A stretch of 64,000 bases of DNA from Sulfurospirillum sp036802865 (GTDB lineage Bacteria; Campylobacterota; Campylobacteria; Campylobacterales; Sulfurospirillaceae). The translations under genes were made by a program, and so were the position numbers. The notes under the pieces were generated by a model, which was not told the origin of the DNA, made no database searches, and was given only the letters and a program-made list of their open reading frames with translations. Location of the stretch: the NCBI RefSeq assembly GCF_036802865.1, contig NZ_DAIRVK010000003.1:124001-188000 (forward strand), given 5' to 3'. Shown piece after piece: positions 1 to 8,675 of the stretch (its first letter is position 1; each line of letters starts with the position of its first letter).

Positions 1-344
1 AAGGGATTTTTAGCATCGCGAGGATACATACATGAACTACCCATATTGAGAAATTTTTTAATTCCAACCTCATACGAAGATAAAATAATATTCATTCCTA
101 TTTGAGTATTTTCTACTAAAAATTTAACAGGATTAGCCATGTTTGCTTGAATGCCACCTACAATTCCAGCACAATGGATGACCATATCTGGCATATGTAA
201 TTTTAAGTATTTCTCTACATTCTGTTTATCTAATAAATCAAGTTCTTCATGTGATGGTGTTAAAAGATCGAAAGATAAAGAAGAAAAAAATTCAGCAATA
301 TTTTTTCCTACCATACCTTGCGCACCTGTAATAAGGATTTTCAT
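1..344 (-). CDS. fcl: GDP-L-fucose synthase (N-terminal part, cut by window edge)
   Basis: This gene begins at the ATG at 344 and runs off the left edge, so only about 114 N-terminal residues are visible. They show the Rossmann nucleotide-binding start MKILITGAQGMVGKNIAEFF (GxxGxxG) and the segment MGSSCMYPRDAKNP, which carries the Ser-Ser-Cys active-site region typical of GDP-4-keto-6-deoxymannose epimerase/reductase. In the family this NADPH enzyme converts the product of Gmd into GDP-L-fucose in the cytoplasm. It lies 13 bases downstream of gmd on the same strand, which supports the assignment. A related epimerase/reductase making another 6-deoxyhexose is possible because the C-terminal half is not seen. 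Confidence 0.85.
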   Translation of the reverse strand, partial: MKILITGAQGMVGKNIAEFFSSLSFDLLTPSHEELDLLDKQNVEKYLKLHMPDMVIHCAGIVGGIQANMANPVKFLVENTQIGMNIILSSYEVGIKKFLNMGSSCMYPRDAKNP

Positions 345-357
345 TGTATGTTAATCC

Positions 358-1476
358 TTATTCAAAATAACTCATAATTTTATAACCACCTTCTTTGAGG
401 TAAACATCTTTTGTCATCAACTTGAGATCAGATTTCATCATGTCATCAACTAACATTTTAAGATCATATTCTGGTTTCCAACCCAATTTTGTATTGGCTT
501 TTGTTGGATCTCCTAATAATAAATCAACTTCTGTTGGTCTAAAGTAACGTGGATCAACCGCAACAACTTCTTTACCAATTTCAATTTGATACAAAGGATT
601 AGAACATGATTTAACATAGCCTATTTCATTGACGCCTTCGCCTTTAAATTCCAATGCAATACCACAATATCCAAATGCCATGCGTACAAAATCACGTACC
701 ATTGTAGTTGTACCCGTCGCAATAACCCAGTCTTCTGGTTCGTCTGCTTGAAGAATCATCCACATCATACGCACATAATCTTTTGCATGCCCCCAGTCAC
801 GCTTAGCATCAAGATTTCCAAGATAAAGTTTATCTTGAAGCCCAAGTGCAATTTTAGAAGCAGCACGCGTGATTTTGCGTGTTACAAATGTCTCACCACG
901 TACAGGAGATTCATGGTTAAATAAAATACCATTACATGCAAACATCCCATACGCTTCACGGTAATTCACCGTAATCCAATAGGCATACATTTTAGCTACA
1001 GCATAAGGACTTCGAGGATAAAAAGGTGTTGTCTCTTTTTGAGGCGTTTCTTGCACTTTTCCATACAGTTCTGAAGTACTTGCTTGATAGATACGTGTTT
1101 TATGCATTAATCCTAAAAGTTTAACTGCTTCTAAAATACGAAGTGTCCCAGTACCATCGGCATTTGCAACATATTCAGGTGTTTCAAAACTAACGTGTAC
1201 ATGACTCATCGCTGCCAAATTATAGATTTCGTCAGGTTGAACCTCTTGAATAATACGTGTGAGATTCATGCTATCAGTCATATCACCATGATGTAAATAC
1301 AATTTAACATTTTTTTCATGTGGGTCTTGATAAAGGTGGTCTATTCTATCAGTATTAAAAAGCGAACTTCTTCGTTTAATACCATGTACAATATATCCTT
1401 TTTTAAGTAAAAACTCTGCTAAATAACTTCCATCTTGTCCTGTAATTCCAGTAATTAATGCAACTTTTTGACTCAT
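358..1476 (-). CDS. gmd: GDP-mannose 4,6-dehydratase
   Basis: A protein of 372 residues, the usual Gmd length. It dehydrates GDP-D-mannose to GDP-4-keto-6-deoxy-D-mannose, the first step to GDP-fucose and related sugars. Visible motifs are the NADP-binding start ALITGITGQDGSYLAEFLL, the catalytic STSELYG segment near residue 130, and the YAVAK (YxxxK) pair about residue 155. RRSSLFNTDRIDHLY is the segment after the first Rossmann unit that Gmd proteins conserve. The start overlaps the manC stop by four bases (ATGA), so translation is probably coupled, and fcl follows. ManC, Gmd and Fcl together form a complete GDP-mannose to GDP-fucose route. Confidence 0.96.
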   Translation of the reverse strand: MSQKVALITGITGQDGSYLAEFLLKKGYIVHGIKRRSSLFNTDRIDHLYQDPHEKNVKLYLHHGDMTDSMNLTRIIQEVQPDEIYNLAAMSHVHVSFETPEYVANADGTGTLRILEAVKLLGLMHKTRIYQASTSELYGKVQETPQKETTPFYPRSPYAVAKMYAYWITVNYREAYGMFACNGILFNHESPVRGETFVTRKITRAASKIALGLQDKLYLGNLDAKRDWGHAKDYVRMMWMILQADEPEDWVIATGTTTMVRDFVRMAFGYCGIALEFKGEGVNEIGYVKSCSNPLYQIEIGKEVVAVDPRYFRPTEVDLLLGDPTKANTKLGWKPEYDLKMLVDDMMKSDLKLMTKDVYLKEGGYKIMSYFE

Positions 1477-2804
1477 ATACTTTCCCTTTTATAATCATCT
1501 TCTATTCTTACGATATCATCTTCGCCTGTATAACTTCCCACTTGAGCTTCAATTAGCACAATAGGAATTTTACCCTGATTTGAAAGACGATGTATTTCAC
1601 CTGATTTGATATAGGTTGATTCATTTTCCCTTACGATATATGTTTTATCTTCTACTTGAACCGTAGCCGTTCCACTCACAACAATCCAGTGCTCATTCCG
1701 GTGAAAATGTTTTTGTAAGCTCAATCGGCAGCCTGGTTTAACCATAATTTGTTTAATTTTATAGCCAGGTCTATCTTCTAAAACACTGTATGTTCCCCAT
1801 GGCCGATAAGTCGTTTTATGCGTTTTGGCCAATTCAGAATTGTCTTTTTTCAGTTGCATCACAATCTCTTTGACCTGCTGTGAGCTTCCTTTTTGACTAA
1901 TCAACAGGGCATCTTCGGTGTCAATGACAATCAAATCATGAACATCAATGAGACTCACATGTTTGTAAGACATGATAAAATTATTTTTATCATCATTATC
2001 TAACTCGTTACAAAGTGCATCAAAGCTTCCCACATCACTCCAACCTATATCACTTGGGATGACTTTCACTTTTTGGCTTTTTTCCATTACCGCATAGTCT
2101 ATGCTGTCTTCTGGAATTGCTATCATATCCTCATGAAGGATACGAATCATGCCATTATTTTTAGCATTTTCATACGCTTTTTTACATGTCAGAAAAATTT
2201 GTGGTGCATATTTTTCAAGTTCACTTAAAAAAATACTCGCACTAAAACAAAACATGCCACTGTTCCAATAGTAATTCCCTGCAGTGACATACGTTTCTGC
2301 TGTTATTTTGTCTGGTTTTTCATGAAAAGCTTTTACATTTTTTCCATCCGTTTCGATATAGCCAAAGCCTATTTCCGCAAATGTGGGTTTAATGCCAAAG
2401 GTGACTAAAAAACCCTTTTTTGCCAAAGATTCTGCTTCGGCAATCGCTTTTTCATACGCTATTTGATCCTTAATAAGATGATCACTTGGTGTAACCAGCA
2501 CGATTTCTTCACCTTCTAAAGCCATACATGCAAGTGCAATAGCGGGAGCCGTATTACGACCAATAGGTTCAAGTAAATAACGATTATTTGTTTTATGTAG
2601 CTCTTCTAATTGATCAAATGCCAAAAAATACTGTTCACTATTGGAGACGATAAATTGATTATCACACACAGCAGCGTTTCGCTCTGTTGTGAGCTGAAAA
2701 AGCGATTTATTATTAAAAAGTTTTACAAATTGTTTTGGCATCAATGTACGGCTTAATGGCCAAAGTCTCGTACCACTACCACCGCATAAAATAAGATTAA
2801 TCAA
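1473..2804 (-). CDS. manC: Mannose-1-phosphate guanylyltransferase / mannose-6-phosphate isomerase
   Basis: A bifunctional type II PMI/GMP enzyme of 443 residues. The N-terminal nucleotidyltransferase has the signature LILCGGSGTRLWPLSR followed by MPKQF, and the C-terminal cupin isomerase has RPWGTYSVLE and QKHFHRNEHWIVVSGTA. It makes GDP-mannose for Gmd. I chose the TTG start at 2804 because GGGAG sits six bases upstream and family homology begins right there. The frame stays open for another 33 codons to 2903, but those residues (for example CKSAYAWEKK) match the GalE C-terminus and are remnant of the upstream galE pseudogene. A fused translation from the GTG at 2903 cannot be excluded. Confidence 0.92.
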   Translation of the reverse strand: MINLILCGGSGTRLWPLSRTLMPKQFVKLFNNKSLFQLTTERNAAVCDNQFIVSNSEQYFLAFDQLEELHKTNNRYLLEPIGRNTAPAIALACMALEGEEIVLVTPSDHLIKDQIAYEKAIAEAESLAKKGFLVTFGIKPTFAEIGFGYIETDGKNVKAFHEKPDKITAETYVTAGNYYWNSGMFCFSASIFLSELEKYAPQIFLTCKKAYENAKNNGMIRILHEDMIAIPEDSIDYAVMEKSQKVKVIPSDIGWSDVGSFDALCNELDNDDKNNFIMSYKHVSLIDVHDLIVIDTEDALLISQKGSSQQVKEIVMQLKKDNSELAKTHKTTYRPWGTYSVLEDRPGYKIKQIMVKPGCRLSLQKHFHRNEHWIVVSGTATVQVEDKTYIVRENESTYIKSGEIHRLSNQGKIPIVLIEAQVGSYTGEDDIVRIEDDYKRESI

Positions 2805-3305
2805 TTTTTTCTCCCATGCATACGCACTTTTACAAATAAACTCTATACAATTATACTTAGGATTCCATTGCATTTTGCTGATAAGCTTGTTGATGTTTGT
2901 CACAAATATGGCAGGATCACCTTCAGGTCTTTGGCTAACAATCTATTTAACTTTGAACAATGTAGTTTGAATCACTACTTTAACCCTGTAAACTTTTAAG
3001 TATCCAACATTAAAAATATCACTTTCTTACGAATAAAGATACACCATCGTATCAATATGTGCACTTACTAAATCATCCACATGAATATAATTTCAATCCC
3101 TATTCCATCTAATCTTACATAGTCATTTTCAAAAATAAACATACTTTTCCTCTTAGTAGTACATTCTAAGATCATTTTTAGAAATACGGGTAGACAGCTG
3201 TACTAATCTACAATAACAATTTCTGCGTTTTGGTATCAAAGGTAGTATAGTAACATAACTAGCGATGTAATCTGTATCACCTGTAATGAGGATTTTTTCT
3301 TTCAT
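2805..3305 (-). pseudogene. galE: UDP-glucose 4-epimerase remnant (galE pseudogene)
   Basis: Two ends of a GalE survive with the middle missing. The N-terminus at 3305 reads MKEKILITGDTDYIASYV, close to the GalE start with its GxxGYIGS motif, of which two glycines are lost. From about 3075 the other end reads YIHVDDLVSAH, then DIFNVGY, RPEGDPA, MQWNPKY and CKSAYAWEKK, a recognisable GalE C-terminus, interrupted by stops after LYS and after FKVK. An intact gene would be about 1 kb and only about 500 bases remain, so roughly 500 bases are deleted. The last piece is in frame with manC. It sits between the ugd remnant and manC, in the order expected of a former ugd-galE-manC operon. Confidence 0.88.
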
Positions 3306-3312
3306 TTTTCTT

Positions 3313-3736
3313 CTAATCCTTCCAAAAAAGATCTCTAACATAAACCTTTTCTTTGACGCCCTCAACAGTTAAAGAGAGAAACAAGTGGAGACGATGGCAT
3401 TGCACATTGTTTTGAATTCATTGAGATTTTTAATGACACTCTATAGATTTTGCATTGAAGTAATTGGTTTCAGGATCATAATCTGTGGGTGTTGTAATAA
3501 TGATAAATTCAGCATTTTGATACGCCTCTTGTTTATCGCGAGCGTTGCTTTAAAATAAAGCGGTTTTTCGCTCAAATACTCTTAAATCTGTCTCTATCTT
3601 CAATCGGAGAAATTTTTTGATTAATCATGGCTCTTTTGTCAAGAATAATGTCAAGTGCGACGACTTCGTGATACTATGCCAATAAAATACCGTTAGAAAG
3701 CCCGAAATACTCTGTTCCAACAATGGTTATTTTCAT
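3313..3736 (-). pseudogene. ugd: UDP-glucose 6-dehydrogenase remnant (ugd pseudogene)
   Basis: The remnant starts at the ATG at 3736 with MKITIVGTEYFGLSNGILLA, then a TAG stop, then YHEVVALDII and MINQKISPIEDRD, a second stop, a frameshift, and TPTDYDPETNYFNAKSIE. It ends at the TAG at 3313-3315 with EGVKEKVYVRDLF, matching the usual Ugd C-terminal tail. These are hallmark Ugd segments, but only about 420 bases remain of roughly 1.2 kb. Several stops, at least one frameshift and a large internal deletion make it non-functional. It begins 14 bases downstream of ligE. Loss of this gene together with galE removes local production of UDP-glucuronate. Confidence 0.88.
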
Positions 3737-3749
3737 TAAATTCTCATCT

Positions 3750-4568
3750 TTATATCTCTTCTTTCATTCTCATATAAACAGGAAATCGTGGCTTACCGCC
3801 TTTGGTTATTTCTTGAAATTTATACGTAATTTTTGAACCAATAGCAGGAGGATTTTTACGCTCAGCGTCGCTAAAACCAGATCCTATATCGAACATGATA
3901 CCTTCATCCGTTTTACATGTAAGCGAACCAAAGCTGTTTTTGTATTTACCTTCACCCTTGTGATGCTCAACCACTTCACACTCGGCATCGTGAAAACTCT
4001 TTATTTTTAAAGATGAAGGATCACGTTTAGTAACATATTTAGTGTCAGGATTGCGAACAACAACCCCCTCTCCACCGCCTTTTTCGATCTCTTGAAAAAA
4101 ACTTTTCAAATGCTCTTCATCTTTACAAGTAATCTGTTTTGCTACTTTTAAATAATCCGCTTGATTCAATTTTAAATAATACTCTAACTTCACTAAACGC
4201 TGGATCAATCCACCATTTTCATGAGGAACATCAAACGCATAAAAAGCGATATTTTTCCATCCATCATGCGGCTCTTTTTTCTTGACAATAGAGATAATAT
4301 TTTCAAAATCACCTCGTTTACTCCATAACTCACCATCCACAGCGAAGGGAGGGAACCCTTCTGTAAACCAAGCAGGAGGCGAGAGTTCAATACCTCCTCT
4401 TGATATGAGCTTTTGTCCATCCCAATACGCTCGTACTCCATCCATTTTTTCACTCATAAGCCACCCTGAAACATCTTGTCCGTCCCACTCTTTGAGCAGC
4501 ATTAGCTCTGGCTTAGCCGCAAACATCATCGTTGCAAGCATTAACCAAAGTATAATTAAACGTCTCAT
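3750..4568 (-). CDS. ligE: ATP-dependent DNA ligase, periplasmic LigE type
   Basis: A 272-residue minimal ATP-dependent DNA ligase. The nucleotidyltransferase motifs are visible in order: motif I SEKMDGVRAYWDG with the adenylated lysine near residue 42, motif III IAFYAFDV, motif IV GEGVVVRNPD and motif V SLKIKS, followed by a small OB domain. There is no zinc or DNA-binding extension, as in the LigE group. The N-terminus MRRLIILWLMLATMMFAA looks like a signal peptide, so the enzyme probably works in the periplasm, as proposed for LigE in repair or uptake of extracellular DNA. Its ATG directly follows the rfbB stop, placing it inside the nucleotide-sugar operon, an unexpected context. Confidence 0.9.
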   Translation of the reverse strand: MRRLIILWLMLATMMFAAKPELMLLKEWDGQDVSGWLMSEKMDGVRAYWDGQKLISRGGIELSPPAWFTEGFPPFAVDGELWSKRGDFENIISIVKKKEPHDGWKNIAFYAFDVPHENGGLIQRLVKLEYYLKLNQADYLKVAKQITCKDEEHLKSFFQEIEKGGGEGVVVRNPDTKYVTKRDPSSLKIKSFHDAECEVVEHHKGEGKYKNSFGSLTCKTDEGIMFDIGSGFSDAERKNPPAIGSKITYKFQEITKGGKPRFPVYMRMKEEI

Positions 4569-5591
4569 TTACGCTTCTTGCTTATATTTTTCAATATACC
4601 AGATGATCGTTTTAAGAATTCCACTTTCGAAGTTTTCTTCTGCTTCCCAACCTAGTTTTGTCTCAATCTTTGTAGCGTCAATGGCATAGCGTCTATCGTG
4701 CCCTGCTCTGTCTTCCACGAAAGTGATTAACTCTTTATAAGACCCTTCTTGTGGTTTAAGCGTATCTAAAATCTCACAAATCTTATGAGCGATATAGAGA
4801 TTATCTCGCTCATTTCTACCACCAATATTATAAGTCTCCCCTGAATTGCCTTCATGAAAAACTAAATCTATCCCTTTACAGTGATCTAAGACATAGAGCC
4901 AATCACGAATATTTTTACCGTCCCCATAAATAGGAATTTTTTGGTTATTGAGAGCTTTTCGTATAATTGTAGGAATTAGTTTTTCATCATGTTGTTTTGG
5001 TCCATAGTTATTGGAACAATTGGTGATAACAGTATTCATACCATAGGTGTGATGATATGCCCTAACGATCATATCTGAACTCGCCTTGCTTGCTGAATAC
5101 GGTGAATTTGGTGCATAAGAGGTCATTTCTGTGAACAAGCCCGTTGCACCGAGTGTTCCATAAACCTCATCGGTGGAGATATGATGAAAGCGACACTCTT
5201 CATACCCTTCCGAAAGTACAAAAGGTTTTTCCATCCAGTACTTGTATGCTACATCGATAAGCGTAAATGTTCCATTCACATTTGTCTCTATAAAAACACC
5301 TGGATTTTTAATCGAATTATCGACATGCGATTCGGCTGCAAAGTGAATCACTCCTTGGATATTATATTCTTCAAAGATGGATTCAACCAAAGTTCGATCA
5401 CAAATATCACCTTGAACGAAAGTGTATCGCTCACTGTTTTCAACTTCACTTAGATTGTCTAAATTACCTGCATACGTTAAAAGATCCAAATTTATCAAAT
5501 GATATTCAGGATATTTCTCTAAAAAATACGGCACAAAATTTGAGCCGATAAAGCCCGCACAACCCGTGACTAAAATATTTTTTCTACTCAT
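4569..5591 (-). CDS. rfbB: dTDP-glucose 4,6-dehydratase
   Basis: A 340-residue extended SDR enzyme that turns dTDP-glucose into dTDP-4-keto-6-deoxyglucose. Motifs seen are the NAD-binding ILVTGCAGFIGSNFVPYFL, the substrate and catalytic segment HISTDEVYG near residue 140, YSASKASSD (YxxxK), and NCSNNYGP, all characteristic of RmlB. Its start overlaps the rfbA stop by four bases. No rfbC (epimerase) or rfbD (reductase) follows; ligE comes next. The keto sugar may therefore feed another 6-deoxy-amino sugar route, or rfbC/rfbD may lie elsewhere. Confidence 0.96.
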   Translation of the reverse strand: MSRKNILVTGCAGFIGSNFVPYFLEKYPEYHLINLDLLTYAGNLDNLSEVENSERYTFVQGDICDRTLVESIFEEYNIQGVIHFAAESHVDNSIKNPGVFIETNVNGTFTLIDVAYKYWMEKPFVLSEGYEECRFHHISTDEVYGTLGATGLFTEMTSYAPNSPYSASKASSDMIVRAYHHTYGMNTVITNCSNNYGPKQHDEKLIPTIIRKALNNQKIPIYGDGKNIRDWLYVLDHCKGIDLVFHEGNSGETYNIGGRNERDNLYIAHKICEILDTLKPQEGSYKELITFVEDRAGHDRRYAIDATKIETKLGWEAEENFESGILKTIIWYIEKYKQEA

Positions 5592-6451
5592 TTAACCAAC
5601 TCTTTCAGATATTCACCGTAACCATTTTTGCTCAGTGGCTTAGCAATCTCAAGGACTTGTTCTTTACTAATCCATCCGTAGTTATAAGCGATTTCTTCTA
5701 AACATGCGATTTTAAAACTTTGACGTTTTTCAATTGTTTGGACAAACATACCCGCTTCTAGTAGACTATCATGTGTGCCCGTGTCAAGCCATGCAAAACC
5801 ACGTCCCAGAACTTCGACTTGCAAATCACCTCGTTTGAGGTAAGCATCATTGACATCAGTAATTTCAAGTTCGCCTCGATGAGAAGGTTTCACTCCTTTA
5901 GCGATCTTAATCACATCGTTGTCGTAAAAATAAAGCCCCGTTACAGCAAAAGATGATTTTGGATTGAGAGGTTTTTCTTCAATGCTAATTGCTTTTTGAT
6001 TTTCATCAAATTCGACTACGCCAAAACGCTGAGGGTCTTTGACTTGATAACCAAACACAATTGCACCTTTTTCAAGTTTGGCTGAGCTTTGAAGCAATGG
6101 CGTAAAGCCTTGACCGTAGAAGATATTATCACCCAAGATCAAGCAGACACTCTCATTTCCAATAAATTCTTCACCTAAAAGAAACGCTTGCGCAAGCCCA
6201 TCAGGACTAGGTTGAATTTTATACGAAAGGGAAAGTCCCCATCTGCTACCATCACCAAAAAGATCTTCAAACTTACCAATATCCTGAGGTGTTGAGATGA
6301 TAAGTATCTCTCTAATCCCCGCTAACATCAGAACGGAGAGTGGATAATAGATCATCGGTTTATCGTAAATTGGCAGTAGTTGTTTACTAATGGTTTGAGT
6401 AACAGGATACAACCTTGTACCGCTTCCTCCTGCTAGAATGATCCCTTTCAT
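5588..6451 (-). CDS. rfbA: Glucose-1-phosphate thymidylyltransferase
   Basis: A 287-residue nucleotidyltransferase that makes dTDP-glucose from glucose-1-phosphate and dTTP. The N-terminal signature GIILAGGSGTRLYPVTQ is followed by SKQLLPIYDKPMIYYPLS, the RmlA hallmark, and later ILGDNIFYG, IEEKP and FAWLDTGTHDSL. Length and motifs fit the short RmlA class. It lies one base after the phosphohexomutase gene and overlaps rfbB, so the three are co-translated parts of one sugar-activation operon. The mutase just upstream could supply glucose-1-phosphate as well as mannose-1-phosphate. Confidence 0.97.
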   Translation of the reverse strand: MKGIILAGGSGTRLYPVTQTISKQLLPIYDKPMIYYPLSVLMLAGIREILIISTPQDIGKFEDLFGDGSRWGLSLSYKIQPSPDGLAQAFLLGEEFIGNESVCLILGDNIFYGQGFTPLLQSSAKLEKGAIVFGYQVKDPQRFGVVEFDENQKAISIEEKPLNPKSSFAVTGLYFYDNDVIKIAKGVKPSHRGELEITDVNDAYLKRGDLQVEVLGRGFAWLDTGTHDSLLEAGMFVQTIEKRQSFKIACLEEIAYNYGWISKEQVLEIAKPLSKNGYGEYLKELVK

Positions 6452-6452
6452 G

Positions 6453-7823
6453 TTAGTGAAGCTCCGCTTTGGCAGTTGCTATAAGCTCGTTCAGTTTTTT
6501 CTCATACAATTTCGCGTTATCCGCATTGGTCGATTCAAAACGTGTCACTAGGACTGGCGTTGTATTGCTAGCGCGTACTAAGCCCCAACCATCGTTAAAG
6601 ATAACCCTAACGCCATCTACATCAACGATTTCTTTAATAGCAGGAAAATCTTTTGGAGGATTTTTCAAAAGCTCTTTGACTTTTTCAACAAGAGGGAACT
6701 TGTCATTTTCATTCGTCTCTACTTTGAGCTCTTCTGTGGAATAAACGACAGGAAGTTTTGCGATCTCCGCATCCACGTCCAAACCATTTTTCACCATTTC
6801 AATCATACGAAGTGTGGCGTAAATAGCGTCGTCGTAACCAAAATAACGATCATTGAAGAAAAGGTGACCACTGACTTCCGCTGCAAAATCAGCATTGGTT
6901 TTAGCGATCATCACTTTAAGGTTACTGTGACCTGTTTTATACATAATCGCCTTGCCACGCTTATTAATTTCATCGTACATCACTTGAGAACATTTCACTT
7001 CGCCAATGACCGTTGGGTTTTTCATAGCACTTGAGAAAAGAATCGCCATGATGTCACCTTTGACATTGTTGTGTTTGGTCAAAAACGCCAATCTATCGGC
7101 ATCGCCATCATACGCAAACCCAAGTGCATACGCACCCTCAAGCTCTTTTTTGATGTCTTTAAGATTTTTCTCTACTGTTGGATCAGGATGGTGATTCGGA
7201 AACGTGCCATCTGGATCTGTAAACAAACCTTTACATGTAAAGCCTAGAGCTTTAAACACATCTTGAACCACAACGCCTGCAACACCATTTCCACAGTCAT
7301 AGACAAACGGTTGATTGAAGCCTTTGAGGTGATCAAACTCTTTGATAAGATAAGCGATATAACGCTCTTTTGCATTGACAAATGCAGAACTTAAATCATC
7401 TTCAATTTCTGTATCATAATTGGCAATAATCTCTCGACCAAGGGCATAAATATCTTCGCCAAAAAAGGGCTTTTTATCAATGGTGATTTTAAAACCATTG
7501 TATTCACTTGGATTGTGCGAACCAGTGATCATAATCGATGCATTAGGGGTTACGCCATCAAAATCTTGAAAATTGCTAAAGTAGTTCACAGGTGTTGCGA
7601 CAAGACCCATAGTCAAAACTTTACAACCTGCTTTGTTCAAACCACTGGTAAGATACTCACATAAAATCGGTGAATGTGAACGCGCGTCATAACCAATGGC
7701 AACTGTTTTACCTACTTTTACAATCTGTTTTCCTAAAAAATATCCAATCAATTTTACCGTTTGCTCGTTAAGCTCTTTTTCGTAGATACCTCTGATGTCA
7801 TACTCTCTAAATATCGTTTTCAA
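6453..7823 (-). CDS. manB: Phosphomannomutase / phosphoglucomutase
   Basis: A 456-residue alpha-D-phosphohexomutase that interconverts hexose 6- and 1-phosphates. The phosphoserine loop is ITGSHNPSEYNGFKI near residue 100, the magnesium loop is YDGDADRL near residue 240, and the sugar loop is AEVSGHLFF near residue 320. A C-terminal segment VRASNTTPVLVTRFES is the phosphate-binding loop. It belongs to the AlgC/ManB group, which often accepts both mannose and glucose. In this operon it links central metabolism to both ManC and RfbA. It overlaps the upstream exonuclease gene by four bases. Confidence 0.93.
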   Translation of the reverse strand: MKTIFREYDIRGIYEKELNEQTVKLIGYFLGKQIVKVGKTVAIGYDARSHSPILCEYLTSGLNKAGCKVLTMGLVATPVNYFSNFQDFDGVTPNASIMITGSHNPSEYNGFKITIDKKPFFGEDIYALGREIIANYDTEIEDDLSSAFVNAKERYIAYLIKEFDHLKGFNQPFVYDCGNGVAGVVVQDVFKALGFTCKGLFTDPDGTFPNHHPDPTVEKNLKDIKKELEGAYALGFAYDGDADRLAFLTKHNNVKGDIMAILFSSAMKNPTVIGEVKCSQVMYDEINKRGKAIMYKTGHSNLKVMIAKTNADFAAEVSGHLFFNDRYFGYDDAIYATLRMIEMVKNGLDVDAEIAKLPVVYSTEELKVETNENDKFPLVEKVKELLKNPPKDFPAIKEIVDVDGVRVIFNDGWGLVRASNTTPVLVTRFESTNADNAKLYEKKLNELIATAKAELH

Positions 7824-8608
7824 TGGTTCTCCTTGTATAATTCTTCTTCAATTGCGATGCCAAAGACATCCGTATAGGACTTTTCGACTCGCAAATTTTC
7901 TTGCATTGTAGCCAATGCACGCTGATAATCCTCTATAATGAGGTTGCCTTTTAAGAGTTCATACTTTAAAAATAACCAATAGGTATTGAGCACATCGCTC
8001 TCGCAATACTCCTTGATGGTATCGATTTCATCCGCATAGAAAAGCTCCAACACTTGATCACCATGGACATCGTATTTACCAGGAAGTCCTGCCATTGAGC
8101 AGACATGATCTAACTTCATACCTCTCACTGCGCCAAATTCGCAAAGATGGTCTAAGAGATCCACATGAAAACGATCACTGTAACGTGCACGGTAATTTTC
8201 CCACTTGTTTTTATTTAACTCACGATTTTCTTGCTCAAAGTAAGCACTACACGTCAGATTGTACTGCATTGCACGAAGCATTAAAAGAGGCATATCAAAG
8301 CTGCGTCCGTTAAAACTTACAAGTTTTGGATTGTGTTTGTTGATGAAGCTTAGAAAGTTTTTGATCATCTCATGTTCATTGCTTCCCTCAATGCTACTCA
8401 CCTTGCGAAAAATGCCAAAATCATCAGCGATAACAGCAGAAATTGCCACAATTTTATGAAAAGAGAGGGGTAAAAAGCTACTGCCACTTTTTTCTTCTTG
8501 TTCCTTTTGCGCTAAAAGCGAGACTTCAAGATCGCCTCCCTCTAGATGCAAAACATTACGAATTAGCTTGGTATCAGGGATGGTCTCGACGTCAAATACA
8601 CAGATCAT
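7820..8608 (-). CDS. Predicted 3'-5' exonuclease, PolB-like
   Basis: A 262-residue DnaQ-superfamily protein. Exonuclease motif I is FDVETIPD at residues 4-11 (Asp and Glu metal ligands), motif II is VSFNGRSFDMPLLML near residue 100, and motif III is CESDVLNTYWLF near residue 210 with the final Asp. These match the family of stand-alone proofreading-like exonucleases related to DNA polymerase B. The substrate is unknown. It is the first gene of the minus-strand sugar operon, with a TATAAT box on the minus strand 31 bases ahead of its ATG. Its role beside sugar genes is not evident and may only reflect shared transcription. Confidence 0.82.
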   Translation of the reverse strand: MICVFDVETIPDTKLIRNVLHLEGGDLEVSLLAQKEQEEKSGSSFLPLSFHKIVAISAVIADDFGIFRKVSSIEGSNEHEMIKNFLSFINKHNPKLVSFNGRSFDMPLLMLRAMQYNLTCSAYFEQENRELNKNKWENYRARYSDRFHVDLLDHLCEFGAVRGMKLDHVCSMAGLPGKYDVHGDQVLELFYADEIDTIKEYCESDVLNTYWLFLKYELLKGNLIIEDYQRALATMQENLRVEKSYTDVFGIAIEEELYKENH

Positions 8609-8638
8609 TGAACAGCCTTTAAGTCACGTTTAGTTAAA

Positions 8639-8646
8639 ATTATAAC
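8639..8646. promoter_or_regulatory. Overlapping divergent -10 boxes between exonuclease and waaC
   Basis: The sequence AAAATTATAACTT reads TATAAT on the minus strand (8644 to 8639) for the exonuclease-sugar operon and TATAAC on the plus strand (8641-8646) for waaC. The two boxes overlap almost completely in a 67-base divergent gap, so polymerase binding in one direction should exclude the other. The -35 region is not recognisable, as is usual in Campylobacterota. Confidence 0.5.
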
Positions 8647-8675
8647 TTAACTCATTTAAAAAGGGATGATACGGA

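Noticed and set aside
3153..3365. Separate 70-residue protein on minus
   Set aside because: Its middle part is the start of the galE pseudogene (MKEKILITGDTDYIASYV) and the rest is out-of-frame decay.
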